From positions 62,001 to 126,000 of the forward strand of contig NZ_JAJOMX010000005.1 in the NCBI RefSeq assembly GCF_024699925.1: a stretch of 64,000 nt of DNA. The letters are read 5' to 3'. Source of the stretch: Mesorhizobium sp. J428. Lineage in GTDB: Bacteria; Pseudomonadota; Alphaproteobacteria; Rhizobiales; Rhizobiaceae. Below are positions 1 through 9,522 of this stretch, in pieces (within the stretch, counting starts at the first letter, position 1; each line of letters opens with the position of its first letter). Made by a program: the position numbers and the translations under genes. The notes under the pieces are model-generated. The model saw nothing but the letters and a program-made list of their open reading frames with translations, made no database searches and had not been told where the DNA came from.

Positions 1-1
1 C

Positions 2-2452
2 ATCGAGGGCATGACCTGCGCATCCTGCGTCGGACGGGTCGAACGCGCGCTCAAAGCCGTCCCTGGCGTCGAGACCGCGTCGGTGAATCTGGCGACCGAG
101 CGCGCCAGCGTGATCACCCAAGCCGGTGTTGCGCGCGCCGACCTCGTCAAGGCGGTCGAGGGGGCGGGATACTCCGTCCTCGAGAAAGTTCCCGTCTCGG
201 CGCCGCTGCAGTTGTCCATCGAGGGCATGACTTGCGCCTCCTGTGTCGGCCGGGTCGAGCGCGCCCTGCGAGATGTCCCTGGCGTAGCGGACGCGATAGT
301 CAATCTTGCGACCGAGAAAGCGACCGTTCGCGGGTCAGCCGACGCGGCCGAGTTGATCGCCGCGATCGAAGCGGTCGGCTATGAGGCGAGACTCCATACC
401 CAAGTCACGACCGGCATTCAGGAAAGTGTGGCGGACGATCAGACCGCCCGAAAGGAAGCGGAACGGCGCGGCCTGAGCCGCGACGTCACGCTTGCGGCCG
501 TTCTTACCGCGCCCGTGTTCGTGCTCGAGATGGGCGCACATCTGATCCCCGGCGCGCACGACTTGATCGTCGCGACGATCGGCATGCAGTGGAGTTGGTA
601 TATTCAGTTCGCCCTGACCACGATCGTCCTTTTCGTTCCCGGCATCCGCTTCTACGACAAGGGCCTGCCGGCGCTGTGGCGGCTGACGCCGGACATGAAC
701 TCGCTGGTCGCCGTCGGCACGCTGGCCGCCTATGGGTACTCGCTGGTCGCCACCTTCGCGCCCGGCTTACTGCCGGCCGGCACCATCAACGTCTATTACG
801 AGGCCGCCGCCGTCATCGTCACCCTGGTCCTGCTCGGGCGCCTGCTCGAGGCGCGGGCGAAGGGACGCACGTCCGAGGCCATCAAGCGCCTTGTCGGCCT
901 TCAGGCGAGGACCGCCAGGGTGCGTCGCAACGGACAGGTAGCCGATCTGCCGATCGAGAGGGTCGTGGCCGGCGACGTCATCGAGGTCAGGCCTGGCGAA
1001 CGGATCCCGGTCGACGGCGAGGTGGTCGAAGGCGACAGCTTCGTCGATGAATCGATGATCACGGGCGAGCCGATGCCGGTCGCCAAGGCCACAGGGGCCG
1101 GCGTCGTGGGCGGCACGGTCAACCAGACCGGCGCCTTCGCCTTTCGCGTCACGGCCGTCGGCGGCGACACCGTCCTCTCCCGCATCATCCGCATGGTCGA
1201 GGAGGCGCAGGGCTCCAAGCTGCCGATCCAGGCCCTGGTCGATCGGGTGACAATGTGGTTCGTGCCGGTGGTGATGGCGCTGGCCGCGCTGACCTTCGCC
1301 GCCTGGCTCGCGTTCGGGCCGTCGCCGGCGCTAAGCTTTGCGCTGGTCAATGCGGTCGCTGTCCTCATCATCGCCTGCCCCTGCGCTATGGGGCTCGCCA
1401 CCCCGACCTCGATCATGGTCGGAACCGGCCGTGGCGCCGAACTCGGCGTCCTGTTCCGCAAAGGCGAGGCGCTGCAGGCGCTTAAGGATGCGCGCGTCGT
1501 CGCACTCGACAAGACCGGTACGCTGACTGCGGGCAAGCCGGCCCTGACCGACATGGAGCTGCGGGAAGGCTTCGAGCGCGCCGATGTCCTCGCGCTGCTT
1601 GCCGCGATCGAGACGCGTTCGGAACACCCGGTCGCCCGGGCGCTGGTCGATGCCGCAGAAGCGGAAAGCCTCGCGCAGCCCGCCGTCTCGCGCTTCGAGG
1701 CCGTCCCGGGTCTCGGCGTCAAGGCGCTGGCCGGAGACCGGCCGGTCGAGATCGGCGCCGATCGCTATATGGCCGAGCTCGGCCACGACGTGGCCGTCTT
1801 CGCCGAAGTCGCCGGGCGCCTCGCCGACGAGGGCAAGTCGCCGCTCTATGCCGCGATCGACGGCCGGCTTGCGGCGATCCTGGCGGTCGCCGACCCGATC
1901 AAGGAGACGACGCCGGCCGCGATCCGCGCCCTGCACGATCTCGGCCTCAAGGTCGCGATGATCACTGGCGACCATGCGCGCACCGCCCGGGCTATCGCGG
2001 CGCGGCTGGGGATCGACGAGGTCGTCGCCGAGGTGATGCCGGACGGCAAGGTGGAGGCTGTGCGCCGCCTGAAGGTGCAGCATGGCAGGCTCGCCTTCGT
2101 CGGCGACGGCATCAACGACGCGCCGGCCCTGGCCGAGGCCGATATCGGCCTGGCCATCGGCACAGGCACGGATATCGCCATCGAGGCGGCCGATGTCGTG
2201 CTGATGTCGGGCAGCCTGCTGGGCGTGCCGAACGCCATTGCGCTCTCCAAGGCGACGATCGGCAACATCCGGCAGAACCTGTTTTGGGCCTTTGTCTACA
2301 ATGCGGCGCTGATCCCGGTGGCGGCGGGCGTGCTTTATCCGGCCTTCGGGCTTCTGCTGTCGCCGATCTTCGCCGCAGGCGCCATGGCGCTGTCGAGCGT
2401 GTTCGTGCTGGGCAACGCGTTGCGGCTACGCCGTTTCAAGGCAGCGCATTGA
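2..2452 (+). CDS. copA: Cu(+)-exporting P1B-type ATPase CopA, 5' end outside window
   Basis: Inner-membrane ATPase that pumps monovalent copper or silver out of the cytoplasm. The open frame continues upstream of the first in-window ATG (base 11), reading Ile-Glu-Gly before MTCASC, so the true start lies off the window. Counting from that ATG: two heavy-metal-associated domains with MTCASC at about residues 1 and 73, the actuator TGEP near 350, the membrane CPC metal-selectivity motif near 456, the phosphorylated Asp of DKTGT near 500, the SEHP motif and the hinge GDGIND near 698. CPC plus two CxxC domains is the Cu(I) subgroup. A CueR-like regulator and other copper genes follow on the same strand. 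Confidence 0.96.
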   Translation: MEGMTCASCVGRVERALKAVPGVETASVNLATERASVITQAGVARADLVKAVEGAGYSVLEKVPVSAPLQLSIEGMTCASCVGRVERALRDVPGVADAIVNLATEKATVRGSADAAELIAAIEAVGYEARLHTQVTTGIQESVADDQTARKEAERRGLSRDVTLAAVLTAPVFVLEMGAHLIPGAHDLIVATIGMQWSWYIQFALTTIVLFVPGIRFYDKGLPALWRLTPDMNSLVAVGTLAAYGYSLVATFAPGLLPAGTINVYYEAAAVIVTLVLLGRLLEARAKGRTSEAIKRLVGLQARTARVRRNGQVADLPIERVVAGDVIEVRPGERIPVDGEVVEGDSFVDESMITGEPMPVAKATGAGVVGGTVNQTGAFAFRVTAVGGDTVLSRIIRMVEEAQGSKLPIQALVDRVTMWFVPVVMALAALTFAAWLAFGPSPALSFALVNAVAVLIIACPCAMGLATPTSIMVGTGRGAELGVLFRKGEALQALKDARVVALDKTGTLTAGKPALTDMELREGFERADVLALLAAIETRSEHPVARALVDAAEAESLAQPAVSRFEAVPGLGVKALAGDRPVEIGADRYMAELGHDVAVFAEVAGRLADEGKSPLYAAIDGRLAAILAVADPIKETTPAAIRALHDLGLKVAMITGDHARTARAIAARLGIDEVVAEVMPDGKVEAVRRLKVQHGRLAFVGDGINDAPALAEADIGLAIGTGTDIAIEAADVVLMSGSLLGVPNAIALSKATIGNIRQNLFWAFVYNAALIPVAAGVLYPAFGLLLSPIFAAGAMALSSVFVLGNALRLRRFKAAH

Positions 2453-2505
2453 AAAGGTAATGGCGAGGTTGCCGCGACCTTCGCTGACGGGAAAGACAGG
2501 GCAAG

Positions 2506-2995
2506 ATGAACATCGGACAGGCATCGAAGGCGTCGGGCGTCTCAGCCAAGATGATCCGTTATTATGAGCAGACCGGCCTCATTGCGCGCGCCGACCGCAC
2601 GGCATCGGGGGTACCGCGACTACTCCGACGGGGATGTCCATGTGCTGCGCTTCATTCGGCGAGCCCGGGATCTTGGGTTCGCGGTGACAGATATCTCTGA
2701 GCTTCTCGGCCTGTGGCGCGACGACACCAGGCAGAGTGTCGAGGTCAAGCGCCTGGCGCAGGGCCACATCGAGGAACTCAAGAAGAAGATCAGGGCACTG
2801 CAGGACATGACTCACACGCTGACCAGCCTGGTCAATGCCTGCCATGGCGATGATCGGCCGCACTGCCCGATCATCGAACGCCTCGAAACCGACGACGTCA
2901 ACGAAGACATCTCGCTCGAGCCGCGTCGTGGTGCGGTCGCGTCGGGTTCTCCGGCAGCCATCAATCCTCGCCGACAGGCCTCCAGGCAAAACTGA
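2506..2995 (+). pseudogene. cueR: CueR-like MerR-family copper regulator, frameshifted
   Basis: Metal-sensing activator expected to switch on copA. The N-terminal winged helix (MNIGQASKASGVSAKMIRYY) is in one frame. The rest (GYRDYSDGDVHVLRF, dimerisation helix, then a C-x7-C metal loop CHGDDRPHC) is in the next frame. Removing one G from the five-G run at 2607-2611 joins them into a normal protein of about 160 residues. The C-x7-C loop fits the Cu(I)/Ag(I) CueR class. It lies 53 bp after copA. Either a sequencing indel or a real recent inactivation. Confidence 0.88.
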
Positions 2996-3017
2996 GAACC
3001 GACCGGAGAGTGTGTGA

Positions 3018-3302
3018 ATGACGTCCTCGACCAAACGCGCGGAACTGCATCGGATGGTGACCGCCGAGCACACCTGCCCCTGGGGGCTGAAGGCGCTCGA
3101 CCTGCTGCAACGCGAGGGCTACCAGGTCGACGATCACAAGCTCACCAACAGGCAGGAGATCGACGCCTTCAAGCAGAAGCACGGCGTCGACACGACGCCG
3201 CAGGCCTTTATCGACGGCAGGAGGATCGGCGGCTATGACGATCTCGTCCGCTTCTTCGGCAAGATGGTCAAGGACAAGGACCCGTCACCTATACGCCGGT
3301 GA
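3018..3302 (+). CDS. Glutaredoxin domain protein (front half of a Grx-MauE fusion)
   Basis: A 94-residue thioredoxin-fold protein with a CPWG redox motif near residue 20 and the TTPQ cis-Pro and GGYDDL signatures of glutaredoxins. As read it ends at a TGA that overlaps the MauE-like frame. In many alphaproteobacteria this domain is the N-terminus of a single Grx-MauE membrane protein. Here adding one base near 3282 (reading DPVTYTPVIAL) would join the two halves, so the split is probably a one-base deletion. Likely role: thiol handling in the metal-stress operon. Confidence 0.8.
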   Translation: MTSSTKRAELHRMVTAEHTCPWGLKALDLLQREGYQVDDHKLTNRQEIDAFKQKHGVDTTPQAFIDGRRIGGYDDLVRFFGKMVKDKDPSPIRR

Positions 3303-3775
3303 TCGCGCTTTTCGCCATGGCGGCGCTGATGGCGCTGGCCGCGAGCTGGGCCGCATTCGGCATGGTGATGCCGGTGCAAACGGCCGAGTGGTTCATCGCC
3401 ATCGCGATGTGTCTGCTGGCGCTGCAAAAACTCAAGGACGTTGACGGCTTCGCCACGATGTTCCTCAATTATGACTTGCTTGCGCAGCACTGGGTGCGTT
3501 ACGCGAGCATCTACCCTTTCGCGGAAGCCCTGGCAGGGCTGCTGATGCTCGGGGGCGTGCTGATGTGGCTGTCCATTCCGGTAGCGCTGTTCATCGGCGG
3601 CATCGGAGCGATCTCGGTGTTCAAGGCGGTCTATATCGACAAGCGCGAGCTCAAATGCGCCTGCGTTGGCGGCGACAGCAATGTTCCGCTAGGCTTCGTC
3701 TCGCTTACCGAAAATCTGATGATGGTCGGCATGGCGATCTGGATGATCCTCGAGCCGGCTGGTCTGGGCCACTGA
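3299..3775 (+). CDS. MauE/DoxX-like redox membrane protein (back half of a Grx-MauE fusion)
   Basis: About 158 residues with four hydrophobic segments, typical of MauE/DoxX-like proteins that pass reducing equivalents across the inner membrane. The sequence ELKCACVGG near residue 118 supplies a C-x-C pair. As read it starts at GTG 3299, overlapping the preceding glutaredoxin frame by 4 bp. The codons just upstream in this frame (VTYTP) look like coding sequence, which supports one frameshifted fusion gene from 3018 to 3775. Sits between the copper regulator and the DUF305 gene. Confidence 0.75.
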   Translation: MIALFAMAALMALAASWAAFGMVMPVQTAEWFIAIAMCLLALQKLKDVDGFATMFLNYDLLAQHWVRYASIYPFAEALAGLLMLGGVLMWLSIPVALFIGGIGAISVFKAVYIDKRELKCACVGGDSNVPLGFVSLTENLMMVGMAIWMILEPAGLGH

Positions 3776-3805
3776 TCAAAACCGAAATCCCAACGGAGAG
3801 AACTC

Positions 3806-4306
3806 ATGACCCATAGTGACCACGCCATGTCGAAATCGCCGGGCAAGGAGCACGGTTCGCACGGCCGACCCTATCTTATGTTCTGGCTGAACATGCTTCT
3901 CGGCCTCGCCGTCATGTACATCGTCATGTTCTCGATGATCGACGGCTGGATCGACTTCCGCAACAATCTCAATATGTTCTACATGGCCGTCACGATGTGG
4001 GCGCCGATGGGCATCTTCATGCTGGCGACGATGCCCGGCATGTTCCCGAAACGTAGCCTCAACATCGCGCTCTACGTGGCGTTCGTGGTGCTGACGGCGG
4101 GCTCATTCTGGGCGACGCGCAGCCAGGCCGGCATTGATGATCGCCAGTTCGTCGCTTCGATGGTCCCCCACCATTCGGGGGCGATCCTCATGTGCCGGGA
4201 GGCCAACCTCACCGATCCCGAGCTCGTCACGTTGTGCCAGAACATCACCAGGACCCAGCGCGAGGAGATCGAGCAGATGGACAGGATTGCGGAGCGGCTC
4301 CGCTAG
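3806..4306 (+). CDS. DUF305 domain membrane protein
   Basis: A 166-residue protein: His/Gly/Ser-rich N-terminus, three membrane segments (about residues 24-45, 55-76, 84-102) and a C-terminal DUF305 domain with the MVPHHSGAI signature and a CREAN motif. DUF305 proteins are linked to periplasmic copper handling (CopM is a relative). Start ATG 3806 has a good Shine-Dalgarno (GGAGAG) just upstream. It lies 30 bp after the MauE-like gene and 65 bp before the DUF411 gene, so it is probably in the same transcript. Confidence 0.88.
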   Translation: MTHSDHAMSKSPGKEHGSHGRPYLMFWLNMLLGLAVMYIVMFSMIDGWIDFRNNLNMFYMAVTMWAPMGIFMLATMPGMFPKRSLNIALYVAFVVLTAGSFWATRSQAGIDDRQFVASMVPHHSGAILMCREANLTDPELVTLCQNITRTQREEIEQMDRIAERLR

Positions 4307-4371
4307 GTCACCGCCTTTTGGGGCCGCCGCGTGCGGAACGAGAGCACATGACACCAGAACAGGAGATCAAG

Positions 4372-4830
4372 ATGATAGTCACCCGCCGCTCGATGATGAT
4401 GCTTGCGACGGCCGGCGCCGCTGCGACGCTGATGCCGCGAGGCGCCGGGGCGCAAGTCGAGATACCGCAAATGGAGGTGGCGCGCTCGGCGGCCTGCGGA
4501 TGCTGCGGCGCCTGGGTCGAGCATGTCCGGCGTGCCGGCTTCGTTATGCGAGAGACCGTTCGGGAAGACCTCGATGTCGTCAAAGCCGAACTGGGCGTAC
4601 CGAGCGATCTGCAGTCCTGCCATACCGCTACGATCGGCGGCTTTGTGATCGAAGGCCACGTCCCGGCGGCGGAGATCCTTCGGCTACTCGAGGAGCGACC
4701 GGCGGCCACCGGTCTCGCGGTAGCAGGCATGCCGGCGGGCTCTCCCGGCATGGAGGTCGCGGGAGAGAAGGACGTCTACGAGGTCGTGCTGTTCGGAAAA
4801 GCCGGCCGGCAGGTTTTCGCTCGCTACTGA
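4372..4830 (+). CDS. DUF411 periplasmic metal-binding protein
   Basis: About 152 residues. A twin-arginine-like or Sec leader (RRSMMMLATAG, then AGA-Q) is followed by the DUF411 domain, with the CGCCGAW cysteine cluster and the conserved Cys-His pair near SCHTATIGG. DUF411 proteins are common in copper-resistance loci. I chose ATG 4372 because AGGAG stands 7 bp before it; an ATG at 4348 in the same frame would add eight residues. Last gene of the first copper block before the IS element. Confidence 0.86.
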   Translation: MIVTRRSMMMLATAGAAATLMPRGAGAQVEIPQMEVARSAACGCCGAWVEHVRRAGFVMRETVREDLDVVKAELGVPSDLQSCHTATIGGFVIEGHVPAAEILRLLEERPAATGLAVAGMPAGSPGMEVAGEKDVYEVVLFGKAGRQVFARY

Positions 4831-5124
4831 GCATTAGCCGATCTCCCAGCGCGTCGGGCCCCTGGCACAGTCGGCGCGTCGTGGCGCTTGTTGCACCCTC
4901 AGCTAATGCGCATACCGACGGTTCACGACCAATTTCTGCAGGAAGGTTTCAAAGTTTACGAAAAATTTAGCTTAATCAACGCTTTCGAAAACGGCTCATT
5001 CCCTCAAGAAACGATCGCGATAAATAATCGGCTTCAGCCTTCTATTTGAGCGTCTGGAGCCTCGCTGACGTTGCCCCCTGGAATGCCCTCGGTTTGAACT
5101 GGACTCCGTCGAAAGGAGACGGAG

Positions 5125-5388
5125 ATGAAGAGAAGCCGGTTCACGGAAGACCAGATCATCGGCGTGCTGAAGGAGCACCAGGCGGGAATCCCGACGGCAG
5201 AGCTGTGCCGCAAACACGGGATCTCGGAGGCGACCTTCTACAACTGGCGTAATCGCTATGGCGGCATGGAAGTGTCGGACGCCCGGCGGCTGAGGAGCCT
5301 CGAGGACGAGAACCGGCGGCTGAAGAAGCTACTAGCGGAATCTATGCTGGACGTCGCGACGCTGAAGGAAGCACTGGGAAAGTTCTGA
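5125..5388 (+). CDS. IS3-family transposase OrfA
   Basis: 87 residues: an N-terminal helix-turn-helix ([22 protein letters not shown]) and a C-terminal leucine-zipper stretch ([14 protein letters not shown]). This is the DNA-binding half of the IS3 transposase; the active OrfAB protein is normally made by a -1 ribosomal frameshift near the end of orfA. Good Shine-Dalgarno (AAAGGAGAC) ahead of ATG 5125. Confidence 0.93.
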   Translation: MKRSRFTEDQIIGVLKEHQAGIPTAELCRKHGISEATFYNWRNRYGGMEVSDARRLRSLEDENRRLKKLLAESMLDVATLKEALGKF

Positions 5389-5411
5389 CGCCCAGGACAA
5401 GGAAGCGCTTC

Positions 5412-6233
5412 GTGGCCTGGGCGATCGAAGAGAAGTGCTACTCGCAGCGGCGTGCCTGCAGTCTGGTCGGGCTCGACCCGAAGACCTATCGCTATGCGTC
5501 GCGGCGACCGGACGATGCCGCGGTGCGGGCGCGGCTGAAAGAGCTGGCGCTTGAGCGGCGTCGGTTCGGCTATCGGCGGCTGCTCATCCTTCTGCGGCGC
5601 GAGGGCATCGAACTGAACCACAAGAAGCTGTTCCGGCTATACCGGGAGGAGCGGCTGACGGTGAAGAAGCGCGGCGGCCGCAAGCGGGCGCTGGGCACGC
5701 GGGCGCCGATGACGCTGCCGCAGGGAGCAAACCAACGATGGAGCCTGGACTTCGTATCCGACATGCTCGCCGATGGCAGACGCTTCCGCGTCCTGGTGGT
5801 GGTCGACGACTTCACTCGGGAGTGCCTGGCACTCGTGGTCGACACGTCACTGTCGGGCATGCGGGTGGCGCGGGAACTGGACGCCATCGTCGAGACGCGC
5901 GGCCGACCGCTGATGATCGTCTCCGACAACGGCACCGAGCTGACGTCGCGGGCGATCCTGCAGTGGCAGGAGGACAACCGCGTCGAGTGGCACTACATCG
6001 CGCCGGGCAAGCCGACCCAGAACGGCTTCGTCGAAAGCCTGAACGGCCGCTTGCGCGACGAATGCCTCAACGAGCACCTGTTCCGCGGCATGGCAGCGGC
6101 ACGCCGCATCATTGAAGAGTGGAGGATCGACTACAACGAGCACCGGCCACACACGAGCCTGCGTGGCCTCACCCCGAACGAGTTTGCAAACCGGTCCAGA
6201 TCGGACCACAAGGAGAACAGAGTCCAGTTATGA
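5412..6233 (+). CDS. IS3-family transposase OrfB (DDE integrase domain)
   Basis: 273 residues from GTG 5412; the frame is open upstream to about 5385 (LTPRTRKRF), consistent with expression as an OrfAB frameshift product. The rve-type catalytic core shows the three acidic residues in DFVSD, SDNGTE and the [12 protein letters not shown] segment. Full length for the IS407 group, so the element appears potentially active. Confidence 0.92.
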   Translation: MAWAIEEKCYSQRRACSLVGLDPKTYRYASRRPDDAAVRARLKELALERRRFGYRRLLILLRREGIELNHKKLFRLYREERLTVKKRGGRKRALGTRAPMTLPQGANQRWSLDFVSDMLADGRRFRVLVVVDDFTRECLALVVDTSLSGMRVARELDAIVETRGRPLMIVSDNGTELTSRAILQWQEDNRVEWHYIAPGKPTQNGFVESLNGRLRDECLNEHLFRGMAAARRIIEEWRIDYNEHRPHTSLRGLTPNEFANRSRSDHKENRVQL

Positions 6234-6259
6234 ATGAGGGCTGATCGGGGGCAACGTCA

Positions 6260-6506
6260 CATATTTTCGGCCACATCGGTAAGCGTCAGGAACCAGTGGG
6301 CGTTCAAGCGCTCCGCCCGGAAGCGGCCATTGAAGGCCTCAATGTAAGCGTTGTCAGTAGGCTTCCCCGACCGCTGAAGTCGAACCGTCACCTCTTTTGC
6401 ATAGGCCCAGAGATAGAGGTCGCGCGAGATGAACTCCGAACCCTGGTCGACGCGGATCGTCTTCGGATAGCCGACCGTCGGGCAGACCCGCTCCAGCGCC
6501 GGCAGC
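6260..6506 (-). pseudogene. Remnant of an IS3-family OrfB C-terminus
   Basis: Read on the minus strand this encodes only the end of an rve-type transposase: VDQGSEFISRDLYLWA, then GKPTDNAYIEAFNGRFRAE (catalytic Asp and Glu) and LNAHWF. It differs from the neighbouring complete IS. Its final codons are lost where the right end of the 5066-6259 element begins, and its N-terminal part is replaced at about 6507 by IS110-type sequence. Confidence 0.72.
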
Positions 6507-6828
6507 GGATGTAGAGATCGCGAAGGCGGTCGGTCTTTACACGATCATTCGGCCGACGCGGCATTGAGGACGGCAAGATCACAACGCAGTCGATCCCGAG
6601 ACGCTTCAAGAAGGGGTAAATCACGAATCCGCAAGGGCCAGATCCGTAGCAGACCTTCAGCGTCGCGCCGTCCTTGCCGATGCTCGCTAGAGCTTTGGCG
6701 AGGGCATCGCCATTGTTGGGAACAGCTCCGAAGAACCGCACGTCCCGATCGCTTCCCTCATCGGCAACCGCGATCGAGATCGTGTCCCGGCGAACATCAA
6801 GGCCGATGTATTTCGGCATAATCGACAT
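6507..6828 (-). pseudogene. Remnant of an IS110-family transposase N-terminus
   Basis: Minus-strand reading from ATG 6828 gives MSIMPKYIGLDVRRDTISIA, then GSGPCGFVIYPFLKRLG and ending KTDRLRD. This is the N-terminal DEDD/RuvC-like domain of IS110-family transposases (first Asp in GLDV, later Asp in KTDRLRD). The C-terminal serine-containing domain is missing because the reading runs into the IS3 remnant. Confidence 0.75.
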
Positions 6829-7195
6829 GGCTTCTTCCTTCCGTTGCACATTTTCCAATGCACAATATCCAGAAACCCCGGCACACGGGACAAGTGACCA
6901 TCATAGGGTTTCTAGAATTCGGCTTTAAGGGCGTACGAATCATTGAAAGTAAAATATACTTCGGAGCGGGACGTGCTCTCTCGTCATATCCGCTATTACC
7001 CAGGTAGCCATCAAAGAGGCGCGATCGCAGCCGACCTATGATAGCTGAACCCTTCGGACGAACGCCGGCAGCCTTGTCTCTCAACTGAATTCGAGCGATC
7101 GTTTGCTTTGTTTGCGGCGATCAGTCCCCCTTTTCTGACATGGATTTGATTCTCGCCATCTTTTCTTGCGCCGCACAATGTGAGAGGTTGCGCGC
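6829..7195. other. Intergenic stretch with no recognisable gene
   Basis: About 370 bp between the IS110 remnant and the next copper-region gene. It is more AT-rich than its surroundings. Short frames occur on both strands but none has family features. It probably contains the left edge of the old IS and the promoter of the following gene. Confidence 0.5.
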
Positions 7196-7561
7196 GTGAT
7201 ATTTTGGCCCTTGCTTCTCCGACTGCTCTCGATCCTGGCGGTCCTGAGCCTTCTGACCGCGCCGATGGCTGCTCCATCGGCCGCGGCGATGATGGCTGCC
7301 GAGCCGATGGCGGCGATGGCAGACATGCAAGGCAGGTCAGAGGACATGCCTTGCTGTCCGCAACAGAAGCAGTCACTGCCGGATTGCCAAAAGTCATGCC
7401 CGCTGGCGACTTTGTGCGTGGCCAAATGTTTCCCGAACGCGCCAACTGTCAAAGCATCTTATTTGGCCATTTTAGTGCCCCGGATCTTGCTCATGCCGTG
7501 GGATGACGCCGCGCGCGATCTCCTGGCCGAGCCGCCCCCTCCACGACCTCCCAGAACCTGA
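7196..7561 (+). CDS. Small cysteine-rich secreted protein of metal-resistance loci
   Basis: 121 residues from GTG 7196, preceded by GAGAGG at a suitable distance. A signal-anchor (hydrophobic residues 3-25, Ala-rich processing region) leads to a Met-rich segment and a Cys cluster (MPCCPQ, DCQKSC, LCVAKC), then a hydrophobic stretch and a Pro-rich tail. I do not recognise a named family. Position before the FixH-like and cus genes and the Cys/Met content suggest a periplasmic metal-binding role (inference). Confidence 0.65.
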   Translation: MIFWPLLLRLLSILAVLSLLTAPMAAPSAAAMMAAEPMAAMADMQGRSEDMPCCPQQKQSLPDCQKSCPLATLCVAKCFPNAPTVKASYLAILVPRILLMPWDDAARDLLAEPPPPRPPRT

Positions 7562-7692
7562 GTTTATCGCCGGCTCGTTGTGAGCCGTTTGCCGCCGTGC
7601 GCTCGTCTGCCGTGCGGCGAAGCCCCGTGGCTTGTCGCCATGGGCCAGCCGTGCACCTGCGCGGATCAATGATGAAACTTGGGAATTGAACA

Positions 7693-8101
7693 ATGACGTT
7701 TTTTGCAATGAAGCGCACCTCCTCCGCGGTGTTGATCGGTCTTGCGGTTGCGGGCCTTTCCTCCAACTCCTGGGCCGGGATTCAGGACTACGAGTTCCAG
7801 CTTGTCCAGCCTGAGATCAAGCAAGGCAATGCGGCCGTGATCGCGGTGCGCCTGGTCGACAAGCGCTCGGGCAAAGCCGTGCCGGATGCGGTGATCTTCG
7901 CTCAGCGTGTCGATATGGCGCCTGATGGGATGGAGATGATGGCGGCGCCGATCGAAGTGCTCCCCTCGACCGAGCCCGGCGTCTACCGCTTCAAGGCTCA
8001 GATCTCGATGGCGGGCGGCTGGCGCCTGTCGCTCGGCGCCAAGGGCACAGGGCGAGACCGGCACGCTCGAAAACAAGCTCGTGTTCAAGGCCGTGCCATG
8101 A
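7693..8101 (+). pseudogene. FixH/YtkA-like periplasmic protein, frameshifted
   Basis: Signal peptide (about residues 1-29, ending SWAG) followed by a small beta-sandwich typical of FixH/YtkA-like proteins (VQPEIKQGNAAVIAVRLVD, PGVYRF, GGWRLSL). As read it runs straight into the CusB frame, giving an apparent 609-residue fusion. One extra G in the run at 8043-8045 causes this: without it the sequence reads AKAQGETGTLENKLVFKAVP and stops at 8099-8101, in an ATGA overlap with cusB. The fusion is therefore probably false. Confidence 0.8.
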
Positions 8102-9522
8102 GCCGGGCGGGCCGGATTGGCCTCACCCTGGCCGCCGTTCTGGTGGCGGGGGCTGGAGGCTATTGGGCCGGGCACCGCGATCTCGCGCTGCCTGACCTTT
8201 CACGGCTTCGCGCCGTCCCTCGACTCGAGAGTGCCGATCCCGTGCAATCAGGGCCTGTCAGCTATTATCGCGATCCGGATGGCCAGCCCTTCTATTCCGC
8301 CGTGCCGAAGAAGACAGCCGACGGCCGGGACTTCCTCGCGGTCCGTGCCGACGAGGATGTGAGCTTCGAGGACAAGCCGGCGAACAAGGAGGTAGCAGCC
8401 GCACCCGCCACTGGTGGCGCGAAGCGCGTGCTGTACTATCGCAACCCGATGGGTTTGCCCGACACCTCGCCGACACCCAAGAAGGATTCGATGGGGATGG
8501 ACTATATCCCCGTTTATGAGGGCGAGGGCGAGGATGGCTCTTCGGTCAAGGTCGCTCCGGGTAAGCTGCAGCGGACGGGCGTGAGGACAGAGGCCGCCGC
8601 CGAAAGGGTGATCGTCAATCCGGTGCGTGTGCCGGGAACGGTGCAACTCGACGAGCGGCGCGTGACCGTCGTCGCAACGCGCTCGGACGCCTTCATCAAC
8701 ACCGTCGCGAGCGTGACGACCGGCGATCGCATCGCCAAGGGCCAAGCCCTTCTTCAGCTCTATTCCCCCGAGATCGCAGCGGCCGGTGCCCTGTTCCTGA
8801 CTGATCTCAACAGCGGCGGAAGAGATGGTGCTTTGGGCGGTGCCCGTCAAAGGCTTGAGAACTTTGGTGTGCCTCCGGAGGCCATCGCTGAAATAGAGCG
8901 GACGCGCAAAGTCCCACTCTCGATGACATGGCGGGCACCACGCGACGGCATCGTGCTTCAGCGGAACGCCGTGGAGGGCATGAAGGCCGCGCCCGGCGAT
9001 GTTCTCTTTCGGCTCGCCGACATTTCGACAGTCTGGGTCGTGGCGGACGTGCCCGAATATCAGCTCGGTGTGGTCAAGGTCGGAGCGACCGCTACCATCC
9101 GGCTGCGCAGCCGGCCCGACCAGACCTTTTCGGGCCATGTGGCTCTGATCTATCCGCAGGTCGCGACGGACACCCGCACGACGAAGGTGCGCATCGAAAT
9201 CCCGAATCCCGACGGCATCCTGCTGCCGGATATGTATGCCGATGTCGAGATTGCCAGCGGCAGCGGGCGACAGGTCGTGGCCGTACCCGACAATGCTGTG
9301 ATTGACACCGGAAGCCGGCAGGTCGTCATCGTGGACAAGGGCGACGGCCGCTTCGAGCCGCGACAGGTTCAGGTCGGCCAGCAGGGCGGCGGCTTCACCG
9401 AAATCCGTTCCGGGATCGCGGCCGGCGACAAGATCGTCGTTGCGGCGAACTTCCTGATTGATGCGGAGAGCAATCTCAAGGCCGCGTTGAACGGCATGAC
9501 GAGCGCGGAGGCGACGCCATGA
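8098..9522 (+). CDS. cusB: CusB-type periplasmic adaptor of the HME-RND copper/silver efflux pump
   Basis: Membrane-fusion protein linking the CusA pump to an outer-membrane channel. From ATG 8098: N-terminal membrane anchor (residues 5-23), then two heavy-metal-binding-domain-like segments, the first degenerate (YYRDPDGQPFYSAVPKK) and the second canonical (YYRNPMGLPD... DSMGMDYIPVY), then barrel-sandwich and beta-barrel domains. Met residues in the second segment fit Cu(I)/Ag(I) binding. It overlaps the preceding gene (ATGA) and cusA by 4 bp, so the genes are translationally coupled. No CusC/TolC-type gene is seen nearby. Confidence 0.92.
   Translation: MSRAGRIGLTLAAVLVAGAGGYWAGHRDLALPDLSRLRAVPRLESADPVQSGPVSYYRDPDGQPFYSAVPKKTADGRDFLAVRADEDVSFEDKPANKEVAAAPATGGAKRVLYYRNPMGLPDTSPTPKKDSMGMDYIPVYEGEGEDGSSVKVAPGKLQRTGVRTEAAAERVIVNPVRVPGTVQLDERRVTVVATRSDAFINTVASVTTGDRIAKGQALLQLYSPEIAAAGALFLTDLNSGGRDGALGGARQRLENFGVPPEAIAEIERTRKVPLSMTWRAPRDGIVLQRNAVEGMKAAPGDVLFRLADISTVWVVADVPEYQLGVVKVGATATIRLRSRPDQTFSGHVALIYPQVATDTRTTKVRIEIPNPDGILLPDMYADVEIASGSGRQVVAVPDNAVIDTGSRQVVIVDKGDGRFEPRQVQVGQQGGGFTEIRSGIAAGDKIVVAANFLIDAESNLKAALNGMTSAEATP

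Larger units (their letters stand above)
5066..6259 (+). mobile_element. IS3-family insertion sequence (IS407-like), complete
   Basis: About 1194 bp bounded by imperfect inverted repeats of about 40 bp, starting TGACGTTGCCCCC at 5066 and its complement ending at 6259; the similarity resumes further in (AACTGGACTC). It carries orfA and orfB. Flanking bases (TCGC left, CATA right) do not form a target duplication, so one flank was probably rearranged after insertion. The right end abuts, and creates the stop codon of, an older IS3 remnant. Confidence 0.88.

Noticed and set aside
901..1722. Long minus-strand frame (273 codons) opposite copA
   Set aside because: Shadow frame of a GC-rich gene; low-complexity Ser/Ala/Thr/Arg content and no motif.
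7693..9522. A single 609-residue FixH-CusB fusion protein
   Set aside because: One extra G at 8043-8045 explains it; the repaired FixH-like gene stops in an ATGA overlap with cusB, the normal arrangement.
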